Shown: positions 23,853 to 33,070 of the stretch, piece after piece | Numbering within the stretch: the first letter of the stretch is position 1 | Layout: the number at the start of each line of letters is the position of its first letter | Assembly (NCBI RefSeq): GCF_035994185.1 | Contig: NZ_CP108538.1 | Coordinates: forward strand, 6,115,501-6,179,500 | Direction: 5' to 3' | From: Streptomyces sp. NBC_01217 | Lineage (GTDB): Bacteria; Actinomycetota; Actinomycetes; Streptomycetales; Streptomycetaceae | DNA: 64,000 bases | The notes under the pieces: model-generated | What the model saw: only the letters and a program-made list of their open reading frames with translations | Databases searched by the model: none | What the model was told of the DNA's origin: nothing | Program-made: the position numbers and the translations under genes

Positions 23853-25233
23853 TATCGGGGTCTGTCCGGCGGTCGGTGGGGGAGGGGCTGTCCGTCCCTC
23901 CCGGACCGTCCGACGCCTCGTCATCCAGCCGTACGTACTCCGGGAGTGTCAGCCGGGCCACCGCCCCGCCGTCCTCGGCGTTGGAGAAGACGAGGCCGGC
24001 GCCGATCACCTGCGCCTGTCCGGCGGCGATGGTCAGCCCGAGGCCGTGTCCCTTGCCGCAGGCCTCGGTACGGAACCGCTGTGGGCCGCCGTCCAGCAGA
24101 TAGTCCGGAAAACCCGGCCCGTGATCGCGTACGGTCACCACCGGCCCGTCGACCGTCAGCACCACCGGAGGGCGGCCGTGCTTGTGCGCATTGGCGATCA
24201 GATTGCCCAGCACCCGTTCCAGGCGCCGCTTGTCGGTCTCCACCCGCACGTCCCTCGCCCCGGTGCCGGCCTCCGCTCCCACGACGCGGATCGCGGTCTT
24301 CGTCCCCGACGCACGCACCACGCGTTCGACGAGCGGCGCCAGTTCGTGGATGTCGAGATCGACCTGTTCGGTACGGGCGTCGAGCCGGGAGATCTCCAGC
24401 AGATCCTCCGTCAGCGCCCGCATCGTGCGGACCCGGTCCCGCACCAGCTCGGACGGCCGCCCCGGCGGCAGCAGTTCGGCGGCGGCCGAGAGTCCGGTCA
24501 GCGGGGTGCGCAGCTCGTGCGCCACATCGGCGGTGAAGCGCTGCTCGGTCAGCAGCTTGCGCTGGAGTGTGGACGCCATCGTGTCCAGAGCACCGGCGAC
24601 GATCGCCACCTCGTCCTGCGGGCGCGAGGGGTCCGCCGTGCGCGGGTCGTCGACGCGGGCGTCGAGGTCGCCCGCGCTGATCCGGCGGGCCACCCGGGCG
24701 GTCTGGTGCAGCCGCCGGGTGACCCGGGTGACGGCGAACGCGCCGACCAGCAGGGTGGCGCCGGTGGCCAGCAGGGAGGAACCGACGATCGCCCCGTCGA
24801 GATCGTTGATCGTGCGGGCGCTCTGGCTGTAGTCCACCTGCGTGGCCAGCGCGCGGCCGTCGGCCGGTGCCGCCGCCCACATGGCGGGGCGGCCGTCGTG
24901 ACGGCCGACCAGTGTGCCGCGTTCGCCGCTCACGGCCAGGGCGCGCAGGGAGGCGGGCAGCTCGGGCGGATCGATCCCGGAACCGGGCGGGAGCGCCTCG
25001 CCCGTCTCGTAGGCGGCGGAGACGTCCTCCAGCCGGGACAGCGCCTTCTCGCGGGCCTGGCCGACGGTCTGACGAGTCACCTCGCTGTGAACCAGCACGC
25101 TCAGCAGCGCGGCGAGGGCGCAGCACATCACGGTGATGAAGACGGCCGCCTTCCAGGTGAGCGTCGCGGTCCAGGAAGGCGCGCGCAGTCCGCGACGCCC
25201 CGTGCCGCGCAGCCTCTTGCCCTGCCGTTTCAT
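23839..25233 (-). CDS. Orphan sensor histidine kinase
   Basis: 464-aa membrane kinase. Order of parts: TM1 (AAVFITVMCCALAALLSVLV, about 29-48), an extracytoplasmic sensor loop of about 100 residues, TM2 (GSSLLATGATLLVGAFAV), HAMP (RVTRRLHQTARVARRISAGDLDAR region), HisKA with phosphoacceptor in DVAHELRTPLT, then HATPase_c (NLIANAHKHG N-box, VRDHGPGFPD, GKGHGLGLTIAAGQ). The ATG overlaps the lipoprotein stop by 4 bp. No response regulator gene is adjacent, so the partner is encoded elsewhere. Its position before RodA-PBP suggests cell-envelope sensing. Confidence 0.9.
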   Translation of the reverse strand: MKRQGKRLRGTGRRGLRAPSWTATLTWKAAVFITVMCCALAALLSVLVHSEVTRQTVGQAREKALSRLEDVSAAYETGEALPPGSGIDPPELPASLRALAVSGERGTLVGRHDGRPAMWAAAPADGRALATQVDYSQSARTINDLDGAIVGSSLLATGATLLVGAFAVTRVTRRLHQTARVARRISAGDLDARVDDPRTADPSRPQDEVAIVAGALDTMASTLQRKLLTEQRFTADVAHELRTPLTGLSAAAELLPPGRPSELVRDRVRTMRALTEDLLEISRLDARTEQVDLDIHELAPLVERVVRASGTKTAIRVVGAEAGTGARDVRVETDKRRLERVLGNLIANAHKHGRPPVVLTVDGPVVTVRDHGPGFPDYLLDGGPQRFRTEACGKGHGLGLTIAAGQAQVIGAGLVFSNAEDGGAVARLTLPEYVRLDDEASDGPGGTDSPSPTDRRTDPDKHVG

Positions 25234-26006
25234 CGGCGCTCCGCGGAGACGCCGACGGATGGTGCGGCGGTGGGCTTCGCGGTCGTGGGCCCGGGGCTCG
25301 GCGGGGCGGCCGTGGGTTTCGGTCGAGGGGTCCTGGACGCGGGCATCCGCAGGATCTCGTCCTCGGCGGGCAGCATGGCGCGCTGCCGGCTGTCCCAGGT
25401 CCAGGCGGTGCGGTACGCGTACCCGGTGATGACCGACGGCGTCCGAATGATCAGATCCCGCCCGGCCAGCTCGACGCTGATCACGGCGTCCGCGGTGGAC
25501 AGGATCCGCATGAGCCCGCCCGCCTCCGGCATGTAGACCCGCACGGAGAGCTGGCGGCCGGGCATCCGGATGCCGAGCACCATCTCGTCCTCGCCGTCGC
25601 CCGTCAGGTCACGGAAGTAGGGCTGCAGCACGGGACAGGAGGCCGGCTCGGTGCGGCACGCGACGATGTGCCGGACGGTGTCGGCGGGCAGCTCGTTCCT
25701 GCCGCTGGTCCGGTTGGGCCGGGCCTTCAGGTCGGCCTGCACCACCGTCACCGGGGCCAGACGGTGCACATCGCCGTCCGGCACCTCGATCCCCGGGACG
25801 CGCGCGGTCTCGCCCTCGCCGTAGTCGTACGGAGCGGCGGAGGCGGGCGGCAGCTGCGGCCAGAGCCGGGCGGGTCCGATGGCGGCCGGGGTCGGTCCGG
25901 CGCTCCGCAGCCCACCGCCCGTACCGCAGCCCGCCAGCAGCACTGCGCCGACGACGGCCCCGAGGGCCACCGCCGTACGGCACCGCACCCGGCGCTGCGG
26001 ACGCAT
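25230..26006 (-). CDS. Putative lipoprotein paired with the orphan kinase
   Basis: 258-aa exported protein with a type II signal peptide and lipobox LLAGCG. The mature part contains PYFRDLTGDGEDEMVLGIRM, an FG-GAP-like calcium-binding stretch, and a Pro/Thr-rich C-terminus. ATG 26006 follows GGGAGGG. Overlap with the kinase start by 4 bp implies co-translation; it may be an accessory sensor or signal-binding lipoprotein for that kinase. No enzyme motif is seen. Confidence 0.8.
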   Translation of the reverse strand: MRPQRRVRCRTAVALGAVVGAVLLAGCGTGGGLRSAGPTPAAIGPARLWPQLPPASAAPYDYGEGETARVPGIEVPDGDVHRLAPVTVVQADLKARPNRTSGRNELPADTVRHIVACRTEPASCPVLQPYFRDLTGDGEDEMVLGIRMPGRQLSVRVYMPEAGGLMRILSTADAVISVELAGRDLIIRTPSVITGYAYRTAWTWDSRQRAMLPAEDEILRMPASRTPRPKPTAAPPSPGPTTAKPTAAPSVGVSAERR

Positions 26007-26117
26007 GACACCCTCCCTTCCCGCGGTCCATGCCTCATAGACCTTATTCGGAAGGAAGTCCTTTATGTCTATTTGATGCCTGTAAGAGTGCTACTCGGGT
26101 GCTGCCTCAGCGCTGCC

Positions 26118-26447
26118 TCAGTGCTGGTAGGGGTTCTGGCCCTGCCCGCCCGGCGCGTAACCCGGCTGCCCCTGCGCCTGCGCCTGTCCGAACGGATTGC
26201 CGTCCTGCGAGGCGGCGTGCTGCGCCAGCAGCTGCTCGGCCTGCTCCTTCGGGATCTGCTGCTCCCCGCCGCAGAACGTGCACTGCGTCGCGTACTTCGT
26301 CGAGAACGGGAACAGCGGCACGAAGAACAGCGTGAACTTCGTGACCCGCTTGCGCAGCGTGTGCGCGGCCGGATTGCCGCACCACCCGCAGACCATCGTC
26401 AGGATGGCCAGCTGGTACAGATAACCCCGCGTACCGAAAATGATCAT
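26118..26447 (-). CDS. Zinc-ribbon membrane-associated protein
   Basis: 109-aa protein with two Cys pairs, CGWCG and CTFCGG, spaced to form one zinc ribbon. A hydrophobic stretch FTLFFVPLFPF lies between them, and the C-terminus is Gln/Gly/Pro-rich (AQAQGQPGYAPGG). The ATG overlaps the stop of the HEAT-repeat gene (ATGA) and a GGAAGGGA site precedes it. Function unknown; similar small proteins are common in Streptomyces. Co-translation with the HEAT-repeat protein suggests a shared role. Confidence 0.75.
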   Translation of the reverse strand: MIIFGTRGYLYQLAILTMVCGWCGNPAAHTLRKRVTKFTLFFVPLFPFSTKYATQCTFCGGEQQIPKEQAEQLLAQHAASQDGNPFGQAQAQGQPGYAPGGQGQNPYQH

Positions 26448-28630
26448 GTCGTGGGTCCCTTCCCCGTATCGCCCAGAAGTGCCTGCCGGCAGAACGCCAG
26501 CAGTTTTTCGTCCTCGTATGTGTCGTGGCTGCCGAATCCACCGTCCATCGCGTTGTGACGGCGTACGGAGGCCAGCTCGTCGCGCAGCACGCGTGCCACG
26601 TCCGACCCTGCACCGGCGACACCCTTTTGCGCCAGGCATTCCGCCACCCGGACCCGGGCATGACGGTTCTTCTCCCAGGCCGCCAGGAGCACCGGAACGG
26701 ACTCGTCGGCCCGCCCGGACACGTCCCACAGCGCGATCGCCGCATCCACCCTCAGCCACAGCTCCTCGTGACCGAGCAGCGCGCGCAGCCGGGGCGCGGT
26801 CACCGCTGCCCGCGTGCCGAGCCTGCCCAGCGCGTTCACCGCGGAGCGCCGCTCGTGGGTGCGCTCCGCCTGCAGCCCCTCGATCAGCACCGGCAGCACG
26901 GCATCGGCGTCCCCGCCGACCGCCCACAGGGCCTCCGCGGCCTCCGCCGCCGAGGTGCTCCCGGGGCGGCGCAGCAGCGTACGCAGCTCCGGTACGGCGC
27001 TGTGGGCCGCGGGCCCGAACGAACCGAGCGCCCGCAGCGCCGCCGTACGCAGCCACTCGCCCCGGTACTCCGGCGTGCCCCGCAGCACCCGCAGCACCTC
27101 CGGCACCGCCTCGTGCGCCCGCAGCGCGGTCAGCCCCACGAGCAGCGGCCCCGCCCGGTCGTACGCCCGCTCGTCCAGCCGGACCTCGCCGAGCCTGCGC
27201 CGCAACGCCTCGGCCAGCGGGGCCGCCGCCGCCCCCAGACAGTCGATGGCGAAGCCCACGTCGTGCGGCACCTCGGGCCGCTCCAGCGCGGCGGCCAGCG
27301 CGGGCACGGCACGGGCATCGCCCAGCCGGGCCAGCGCCTTCACCGCGCTGCCGAGCGCCGGAGGCCCGCTCGGCCACTCCTGCACCCAGGCGCCGGGGTC
27401 CGCAGCCACCCGCGCCGCCAGCGCGTCCGCGGCGGGCGCGGCCAGCCCGAACAGCTCCTCCAGCACATGCGCGGCGGCCTCGGCCAGCCGTGGTTCGGGC
27501 GTGGCGAGCTGCTCACCGACCAGCCGGACCAGCTCCTCGTACGAACCCCGCCAGGCCCGGATCAGCCCGCTGCTCATCCGGAGCGCGTCGATCCGCTGCC
27601 GGTGGTCGGGGCTGCGCAGCTGGTCGGTCAGCAGCGCCGTCCGCTCGGCGACCCGGTCGTCGAGCCCGACGTGCAGCGTCCGCAGCAGATCCGCCGTCCA
27701 GGGGGCGGTGCGCCCCGAGGTCTCCTCGTCGGACAGCGCCCGCAACTGCCCCACCAGGGTCACGGGCGCGGCCCGCTCCTCGACGGGCGGCTCCCCGGCC
27801 CCGGACCCGGCCGCATCCGCGTACCCGTCGACGGTCGCGACCGCCTCGGCCGGACCCGTCTGCGCATCGACCGAGGGAGCCGCCGCGCCCCGGCGCACGG
27901 GCACCGAACGCAGCTGCCGCAGCAGCCCCGTCACCACCCGTACGACATCGCCCGGCAGAGCGTCCGGCGCGCACCGCGCCAGCTGGGCCAGCGCGGCGAG
28001 CCGCAGCCCCGGCGGAAACCCCTCACCGGCCAGCCGCACCAGCCACGCCGCGGCCTGCCCGGCCAGCCCACGATGGCGCAGGGCGACCCGCCCCGCGGCC
28101 TCGACCAGGGCGAGCCGTACCTCGTCGGACGGCTCTACCGGCAACCGCTCTTGCAGCAGCGCCAGGACCCGCACCGGGTGGCTGTGCAGCGTGGCGAGCG
28201 CCAGGGGCGCGGAAAGCCGCACGCCCGGGTCCTCATCGGCCATCAGCTCGCAGAACACCCCGGCACCCGCGGCGACGGCGGTCGCCGCCATCGCGTAGTT
28301 TGCCGCGCCCTCGATCTCCTCCTCGTCGAACTCGTCCTCGTCGTCCCCGTCCAGATCGATGCCGCCGATGCTGGTGAGCAGCTCGACGATGCTGCCCCGG
28401 TCCTGGATCCCCGGATCAACGACCAGCTCGAAGAGAAAAGGAATGCAGGCCAGCGTGCAGGCGTACACATCACCCTGGTGGTGAACGGCCCCGTACATGC
28501 CGTCAAGCGCCGTCTCGCGCTCCGCCGGATCGGCGGACGCCAGACCCCGCAGCATCTCCGGCACATCATCGGCAGGCCCGTAGGCATGCTCCATCGAGGC
28601 CCAGTCGACCTCGTCGATCCCCGCGAACAC
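26444..28630 (-). CDS. HEAT-repeat protein
   Basis: 728-aa alpha-solenoid of HEAT/PBS-lyase-like repeats, such as AVPELRTLLRRPGSTSAAEA and RRSAVNALGRLGTRAAVTAP. These are protein-interaction scaffolds; no catalytic motif is seen. The N-terminus VDWASMEHAYGPADDVPEML is shared with a truncated relative in the island (44239-44667). GTG 28630 is preferred over ATG 28651, because GGAGG lies 7 nt before the GTG whereas the ATG has no ribosome site. The zinc-ribbon gene overlaps its 3' end by 4 bp. Confidence 0.85.
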   Translation of the reverse strand: MFAGIDEVDWASMEHAYGPADDVPEMLRGLASADPAERETALDGMYGAVHHQGDVYACTLACIPFLFELVVDPGIQDRGSIVELLTSIGGIDLDGDDEDEFDEEEIEGAANYAMAATAVAAGAGVFCELMADEDPGVRLSAPLALATLHSHPVRVLALLQERLPVEPSDEVRLALVEAAGRVALRHRGLAGQAAAWLVRLAGEGFPPGLRLAALAQLARCAPDALPGDVVRVVTGLLRQLRSVPVRRGAAAPSVDAQTGPAEAVATVDGYADAAGSGAGEPPVEERAAPVTLVGQLRALSDEETSGRTAPWTADLLRTLHVGLDDRVAERTALLTDQLRSPDHRQRIDALRMSSGLIRAWRGSYEELVRLVGEQLATPEPRLAEAAAHVLEELFGLAAPAADALAARVAADPGAWVQEWPSGPPALGSAVKALARLGDARAVPALAAALERPEVPHDVGFAIDCLGAAAAPLAEALRRRLGEVRLDERAYDRAGPLLVGLTALRAHEAVPEVLRVLRGTPEYRGEWLRTAALRALGSFGPAAHSAVPELRTLLRRPGSTSAAEAAEALWAVGGDADAVLPVLIEGLQAERTHERRSAVNALGRLGTRAAVTAPRLRALLGHEELWLRVDAAIALWDVSGRADESVPVLLAAWEKNRHARVRVAECLAQKGVAGAGSDVARVLRDELASVRRHNAMDGGFGSHDTYEDEKLLAFCRQALLGDTGKGPTT

Positions 28631-28753
28631 GCCATCGCCTCCCCACGTCATTCACGAAGCAGTGTCTGCGAGGAGTGTGCACCACGGCTCGGACGGTCCG
28701 CCCTCCACATGCGGTCTTTTCCTGAGGGACATGACAAGATCGTCCGCCGTGCG

Positions 28754-29686
28754 CTAAGCGCCCGGGGGGCGAATTCCGGACGCCTTCGGATCAAGCCCGG
28801 CCGGCAGCCGCCGGGCCCGGTTCGGATTGATGAGCGGCCCGAGCAGATCCCCGTACCGCTCCAGCCGCGCCCCCATGTCACCGGCCAGGAAGGCCAGCTG
28901 CCCCGGCGCCCGGCACTCCTCGATCTCCGCCCAGGTGACGGGCGCCGAGACGGTCGGCTCGGGCCGGGCGCGCAGCGTATAGGGCGTGGCGGTCGTCTTC
29001 GACGCCGCGTTCTGGCTGAAGTCGACGAAGACCTTCCCCGGCCGCAGCGCCCGGGTCATCCGGTGCACGACCAGCTCCGGAAGCTCCAGTTCCGCCTCGA
29101 CGGCCAGCCCTTTCGCGTACGCCGACACCCGATCGGCAGGGGTCGGCTCCAGCGGTACGAGCAGATGCAGCCCCTTCGACCCGGAGGTCTTGCCGTACGT
29201 GAGCAGCCCGTCCGCCGCCAGCCGCTCGCGCAGCCACAGCGCCACCGTGCAGCACTCCACCACGCTGGCGGGTGCACCGGGGTCGAGGTCGAACACCATC
29301 CGGTCGGCGATTGCGGGCGCATCGGCCTGCCATTGCGGAGTGTGGAACTCCACCACCAGATTGGCCGCCCACATCAGCGAGGCCAGATCCTGCACGACCA
29401 CCTGTCTGGCCCGGCTGTCCTCCTGGTGCGGCACGGGAGTGGTCCGTACCCAGGACGGCGTACCCGGCGGCGGATTCTTCGTGAAGAAACGCTGCCCCTC
29501 CGGCCCGTCCGGATAGCGCAGAAAGGACACGGGCCGGTTGTACAGATGCGCGAGCAGGGCCCCCGCCGCGGTGGCCGCGTAGTAGTGGAGCACCTCGCCC
29601 TTGGTGGTTCCGGTGGCCGGATACAGCACCTTGTCGAGATTGCTGAGAGCCAGCCGCCGCCCCTCCACCTCTGTGATCGGCGTCAT
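28754..29686 (-). CDS. Stand-alone LigD-type primase-polymerase (NHEJ)
   Basis: 310-aa archaeo-eukaryotic primase-like polymerase homologous to the POL domain of bacterial LigD, which fills gaps and adds nucleotides during non-homologous end joining. Landmarks: LSNLDKVLYPATGTTKGEVL, RYPDGPEGQRFFTKN, the metal-binding MVFDLDPGA, TSGSKGLHLLVPL and VFVDFSQN. There is no ligase or phosphoesterase domain, so the ligase must be encoded elsewhere. It is divergent from ku across only 60 bp, a typical actinobacterial NHEJ arrangement. Confidence 0.93.
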   Translation of the reverse strand: MTPITEVEGRRLALSNLDKVLYPATGTTKGEVLHYYAATAAGALLAHLYNRPVSFLRYPDGPEGQRFFTKNPPPGTPSWVRTTPVPHQEDSRARQVVVQDLASLMWAANLVVEFHTPQWQADAPAIADRMVFDLDPGAPASVVECCTVALWLRERLAADGLLTYGKTSGSKGLHLLVPLEPTPADRVSAYAKGLAVEAELELPELVVHRMTRALRPGKVFVDFSQNAASKTTATPYTLRARPEPTVSAPVTWAEIEECRAPGQLAFLAGDMGARLERYGDLLGPLINPNRARRLPAGLDPKASGIRPPGA

Positions 29687-29746
29687 ACGATAAGAATCAC
29701 ACGTTTACGGATCTACAGGTATTCATACGTACACAAGGGGTGAACA
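29687..29746. promoter_or_regulatory. Divergent promoter region of the NHEJ pair
   Basis: Only 60 bp separate the LigD-polymerase and ku starts, so two promoters must overlap. It contains GTATTCATACG (29719-29729), repeated exactly at 13490-13500 upstream of the NlpC/P60 gene. AAGGGG serves as the ku ribosome site. Confidence 0.55.
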
Positions 29747-30832
29747 GTGCGGTCCATATGGAACGGTGCCATCTCCTTCGGGCTGGTCAGCATCCCGATC
29801 AAGCTGGTCAACGCCACCGAGAGCCACGCGGTCTCCTTCCGCCAGATCCACCTCGCCGACGGCGGCCGGATCCGCTACCGGAAGGTCTGCGAGATCGACG
29901 AGCAGGAGGTCACCGCCGCCGAGATCGGCAAGGCCTACGAGGACGCCGACGGCTCGATGATCCCGATCACCGACGAGGATCTGGCCTCGCTCCCGCTTCC
30001 CACCGCCAAGACGATCGAGATCGTCGCCTTCGTGCCCGCCACCGAGATCGACCCGCTCCAGATGGACGCGGCGTACTACCTCTCCGCCAACGGAGTCCCG
30101 GCCGCCAAGCCGTACACCCTGCTGCGCGAGGCGCTCAAGCGGAGCCGGAAGGTCGCCGTGGCGAAATACGCGCTGCGCGGCCGCGAACGGCTCGGCATGC
30201 TCCGGGTGGTCGACGATGTGATCGCCATGCACGGTCTGCTCTGGCCGGACGAGATCCGCGGCACCGAGGGCATCGCCCCGGAGACCGGGGTCACGGTCCG
30301 CGACGCCGAACTCGACCTGGCCGACGCGCTGATGGCCACTCTCGGTGAGGTCGACATGGACTCGCTCCACGACGACTACCGCGAGGCGGTCGAGGAACTC
30401 ATCGCGGCGAAGGCGGAGGGCCGGACCGTGGAGGCGGCGGAGGCGGAGGGCGCGGGCGGCGGCAAGGTCATCGACCTCATCGCAGCGCTGGAGAACAGCG
30501 TTCGCGCGGCGAAGAAGGCCCGCGGCGAGGAGCCGGAGCCCGCAGAGGAACCGGAATCCGCAGAGGCATCGGCGGACGCCCCTGTCGCCAAGGTCACCTC
30601 GCTCACCAGCCGCAAGAAGTCCGGCGGAACCGGAGCCAAGAAGAAGGCCGCGGCGGCCACCCAGAAGACGGCCGCGAAGAAGTCCACGCCGAGCAGGGCG
30701 CCCGCCAGGAAGACCGCCGCACGGTCGACGGCGAAGTCGTCCGCCAAGACGACGGCGAAGAAGACCACGGCGAAGGCGGACACGAAGCAGACGGCGAAGA
30801 AGGCGGCGCCGCGCAAGCGTGCCTCGGCCTGA
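29747..30832 (+). CDS. ku: Ku DNA end-binding protein
   Basis: 361-aa Ku that encircles double-strand ends and recruits LigD-type enzymes. The core (about 1-240) is typical: MRSIWNGAISFGLVSIPIKL, KVCEIDEQEVTAAEIGKAYE, and MDAAYYLSANG near residue 105. The C-terminal 120 residues are an extended Lys/Ala-rich tail with AAKK-type repeats, as in Streptomyces and mycobacterial Ku with DNA-sliding tails. GTG 29747 follows AAGGGG. It is divergent from the polymerase gene. Confidence 0.95.
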   Translation: MRSIWNGAISFGLVSIPIKLVNATESHAVSFRQIHLADGGRIRYRKVCEIDEQEVTAAEIGKAYEDADGSMIPITDEDLASLPLPTAKTIEIVAFVPATEIDPLQMDAAYYLSANGVPAAKPYTLLREALKRSRKVAVAKYALRGRERLGMLRVVDDVIAMHGLLWPDEIRGTEGIAPETGVTVRDAELDLADALMATLGEVDMDSLHDDYREAVEELIAAKAEGRTVEAAEAEGAGGGKVIDLIAALENSVRAAKKARGEEPEPAEEPESAEASADAPVAKVTSLTSRKKSGGTGAKKKAAAATQKTAAKKSTPSRAPARKTAARSTAKSSAKTTAKKTTAKADTKQTAKKAAPRKRASA

Positions 30833-30884
30833 GAAGCCCGGCCGGTCCGTCCGGCCCGGGCACGTATGCCCGCTGCCCGATGGC

Positions 30885-30923
30885 CGACGGCCGCCCCGGA
30901 GCACAGGCCCGGGACGGCCGTCG
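30885..30923. terminator. Hairpin after ku
   Basis: CGACGGCCG (30885-30893) pairs with CGGCCGTCG (30915-30923), with CCCGG/CCGGG inside. It separates ku from the convergent S53 protease gene. Confidence 0.65.
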
Positions 30924-30952
30924 TCGTGGTCAGGCGATCGACCGCTACGCCA

Positions 30953-32899
30953 CTACCAGCGGTACGAGTTCACGTAACCGGCCGCCGGAGTCCCGACACC
31001 CGTCACGTCGTCATACCCCTTGACCGCCTTCAGCGAGGCGTCCTTGCCGAGGCTGCGCAGCGACGTCAGCACACCGTCCGCCGCGTCGAAGCCGTTGGCG
31101 AAGTCGGCCCGCGCCACCGCGAGGTCGTGGTTCGGGCCCAGCGGGTGGTCGGTGACGTCGTGGTACGCCTTCGAGCCGTACCGGTCGTAGATCGCCGGGT
31201 TGGCGAAGCCGATCGGCAGACCGTGCCGGGCCTGCTGCGCGAGTGCCTGGACACCGGCGATGACCGGCGCGGCCAGTGACGTACCGCCGATGCGGTACTC
31301 GTCGTAGCCGAGCGAGCCGTCGGGCAGCGTCTGGGTCTGGCCGACCAGGAAGCCGGTGTTCGGGTCGGCGACGGCCGCGATGTCCGGGGCCGTGCGCATC
31401 CGCTTCGTCCCGTTCGCCTGCGCGAGGGAGTCCGGGACGATGCCGCGCTGGTACGACGGCTGCTTCACGGTCGAGCTGGTGCCGCCGCCCGCGCCGGAGG
31501 TGTACGAGCCGGGGAAGCCGGTCCAGCTCTTCCCGTCGTCGGAGAGGTTCGCCTTCAGCGTGCCCCAGCCGGTCTCCCACTGGTACGTGTCGTTCCTGCC
31601 GACGGCCAGCGAGGTGCCGCCGACCGAGGTCACCCAGGCGGAGTTGGACGGGACGTCGATCTGCTTCGTGCCCGTGGACGCGACGTTGTCGCCCGCGTCG
31701 CCGGAGGAGAAGTAGAAGCCGATGCCCTCGATCGCGCCCATCTTGAAGACCTGGTCGTACGCGGCCGCGACGTCCGGGGGCTCATTGGCCTCGATGTCGC
31801 CCCAGGAGTTGGAGACGATGTCCGCGAGCCGATGGTCGACGATCTTGTTCAGCGAGTCCAGCAGATCGGCGTCGTAGCAGGAGGCGCCGCCCACGTACAC
31901 GATGTCGGCGGCGGGCGCGACCGCGTGCACGGCCTCGACGTCGAGGGTCTCCTCGCCGTACCAGCCGGAGGCCCCGCACTCCTCGGTCTTCGTGTAGTCG
32001 TCCGGCAGCACCTGGCTGAGCTGCCCGCGACGGTAGGGGGCGTCACCGTTGCGCTTCGCGTACTCGGCGGCGTCCTTCGCGATGGTCGGCGATGCGTACG
32101 CGTCGGTGATCGCGACGGTGACGCCCTTGCCGGTCCAGCTGCCCGCACCGTACGCGGCGCGCAGCTGCTTGCCGGTATACCCCTTGACGGCGTACGGCAC
32201 CTTGGACCCGTAGGCGCTCGGCAGCGACGACGCGGTCTTCGAGCCGTAGTACGAGGAGAAGGGGCCGGAGTTGCGGAACACCGCGTCCGGCGGCGGCAGC
32301 GTCTCGTCGTGGCTCGACTTGTGCGGCGCGTTGTCCAGGCCGGAGACGGCGAGAACGGCGTCGCTCAGGGCGGCGGGCACGGAGGCGGTGGAGGCCGGGG
32401 CGCGGTAGGTCCGGGCGCCCTTGCGATAGTTGCGCAGCTGGGTGCCGAACGCCTTCTCGGCGGCGGCGACGTCACCGGTGGCGGAGACGTAGTGCTGATT
32501 GGCTCCGGTGACGGTCAGCCCGTTCGACTTCAGCCACTGACCGACCTGGTCGATCTGCTGCTGAGTGGCCCCGAACCGGGCCTGCGCCTGTGCGGCGCTC
32601 AGGTACTTCCCGTACGAGGCGGACTGCGGGTCGGACACGGCGGCGGCGTAGGCGGCCAGCCCCTTCGCGTCCCGTCCGGCCAGATGGACCCGGACGCCGA
32701 CCTTGCCGCTGTCGGACGTGGCCCCCTGGTCGGCCTCGGCGGTCGCCCAGACGGGCTTGGTGCCCTGCAGCGCGTCCCGCCCGCTGGGCGCGGAATCGGC
32801 GCTGGCGTTCGGTATCCCGAGGGCGAGCGCACCGGCGAGCAGTGGCAGTGTCGCTGCCATGCTCAGCGCGGCGCGACTTCTCGCGCGGCTGGTTCTCAT
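30953..32899 (-). CDS. Secreted S53 (sedolisin/kumamolisin-type) serine protease
   Basis: 648-aa secreted prepro-protease. The signal peptide ends near NASADS. A pro-kumamolisin activation domain follows (KYLSAAQAQARFGATQQQID region), then the S53 catalytic domain. The Glu and Asp of the catalytic triad lie in GEETLDVEAVHAVAP, the oxyanion Asp in NSWGDIE, and the Ser in GGTSLAAPV (SGTS in most relatives). The C-terminal DVTGVGTP forms part of the Ca site. These proteases are usually active at acidic pH. ATG 32899 follows AGGGGG; upstream in-frame residues are unlikely to be translated. Confidence 0.92.
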   Translation of the reverse strand: MRTSRARSRAALSMAATLPLLAGALALGIPNASADSAPSGRDALQGTKPVWATAEADQGATSDSGKVGVRVHLAGRDAKGLAAYAAAVSDPQSASYGKYLSAAQAQARFGATQQQIDQVGQWLKSNGLTVTGANQHYVSATGDVAAAEKAFGTQLRNYRKGARTYRAPASTASVPAALSDAVLAVSGLDNAPHKSSHDETLPPPDAVFRNSGPFSSYYGSKTASSLPSAYGSKVPYAVKGYTGKQLRAAYGAGSWTGKGVTVAITDAYASPTIAKDAAEYAKRNGDAPYRRGQLSQVLPDDYTKTEECGASGWYGEETLDVEAVHAVAPAADIVYVGGASCYDADLLDSLNKIVDHRLADIVSNSWGDIEANEPPDVAAAYDQVFKMGAIEGIGFYFSSGDAGDNVASTGTKQIDVPSNSAWVTSVGGTSLAVGRNDTYQWETGWGTLKANLSDDGKSWTGFPGSYTSGAGGGTSSTVKQPSYQRGIVPDSLAQANGTKRMRTAPDIAAVADPNTGFLVGQTQTLPDGSLGYDEYRIGGTSLAAPVIAGVQALAQQARHGLPIGFANPAIYDRYGSKAYHDVTDHPLGPNHDLAVARADFANGFDAADGVLTSLRSLGKDASLKAVKGYDDVTGVGTPAAGYVNSYRW

Positions 32900-33070
32900 G
32901 TAACCCCCTGCGATGTGGTTCTTCGCGTGTGGAGCATGTGCCGGATGATGTGCACATGTAATGCGCCACTCTGGCGAGGAACCCCTCATGTAGGGGGCAT
33001 GCATTCACCAAGAATCGATCAAGTGGACTGATTGACGGGGTGGTTCATCCCGTTCCAGGGAAATGCTCCG

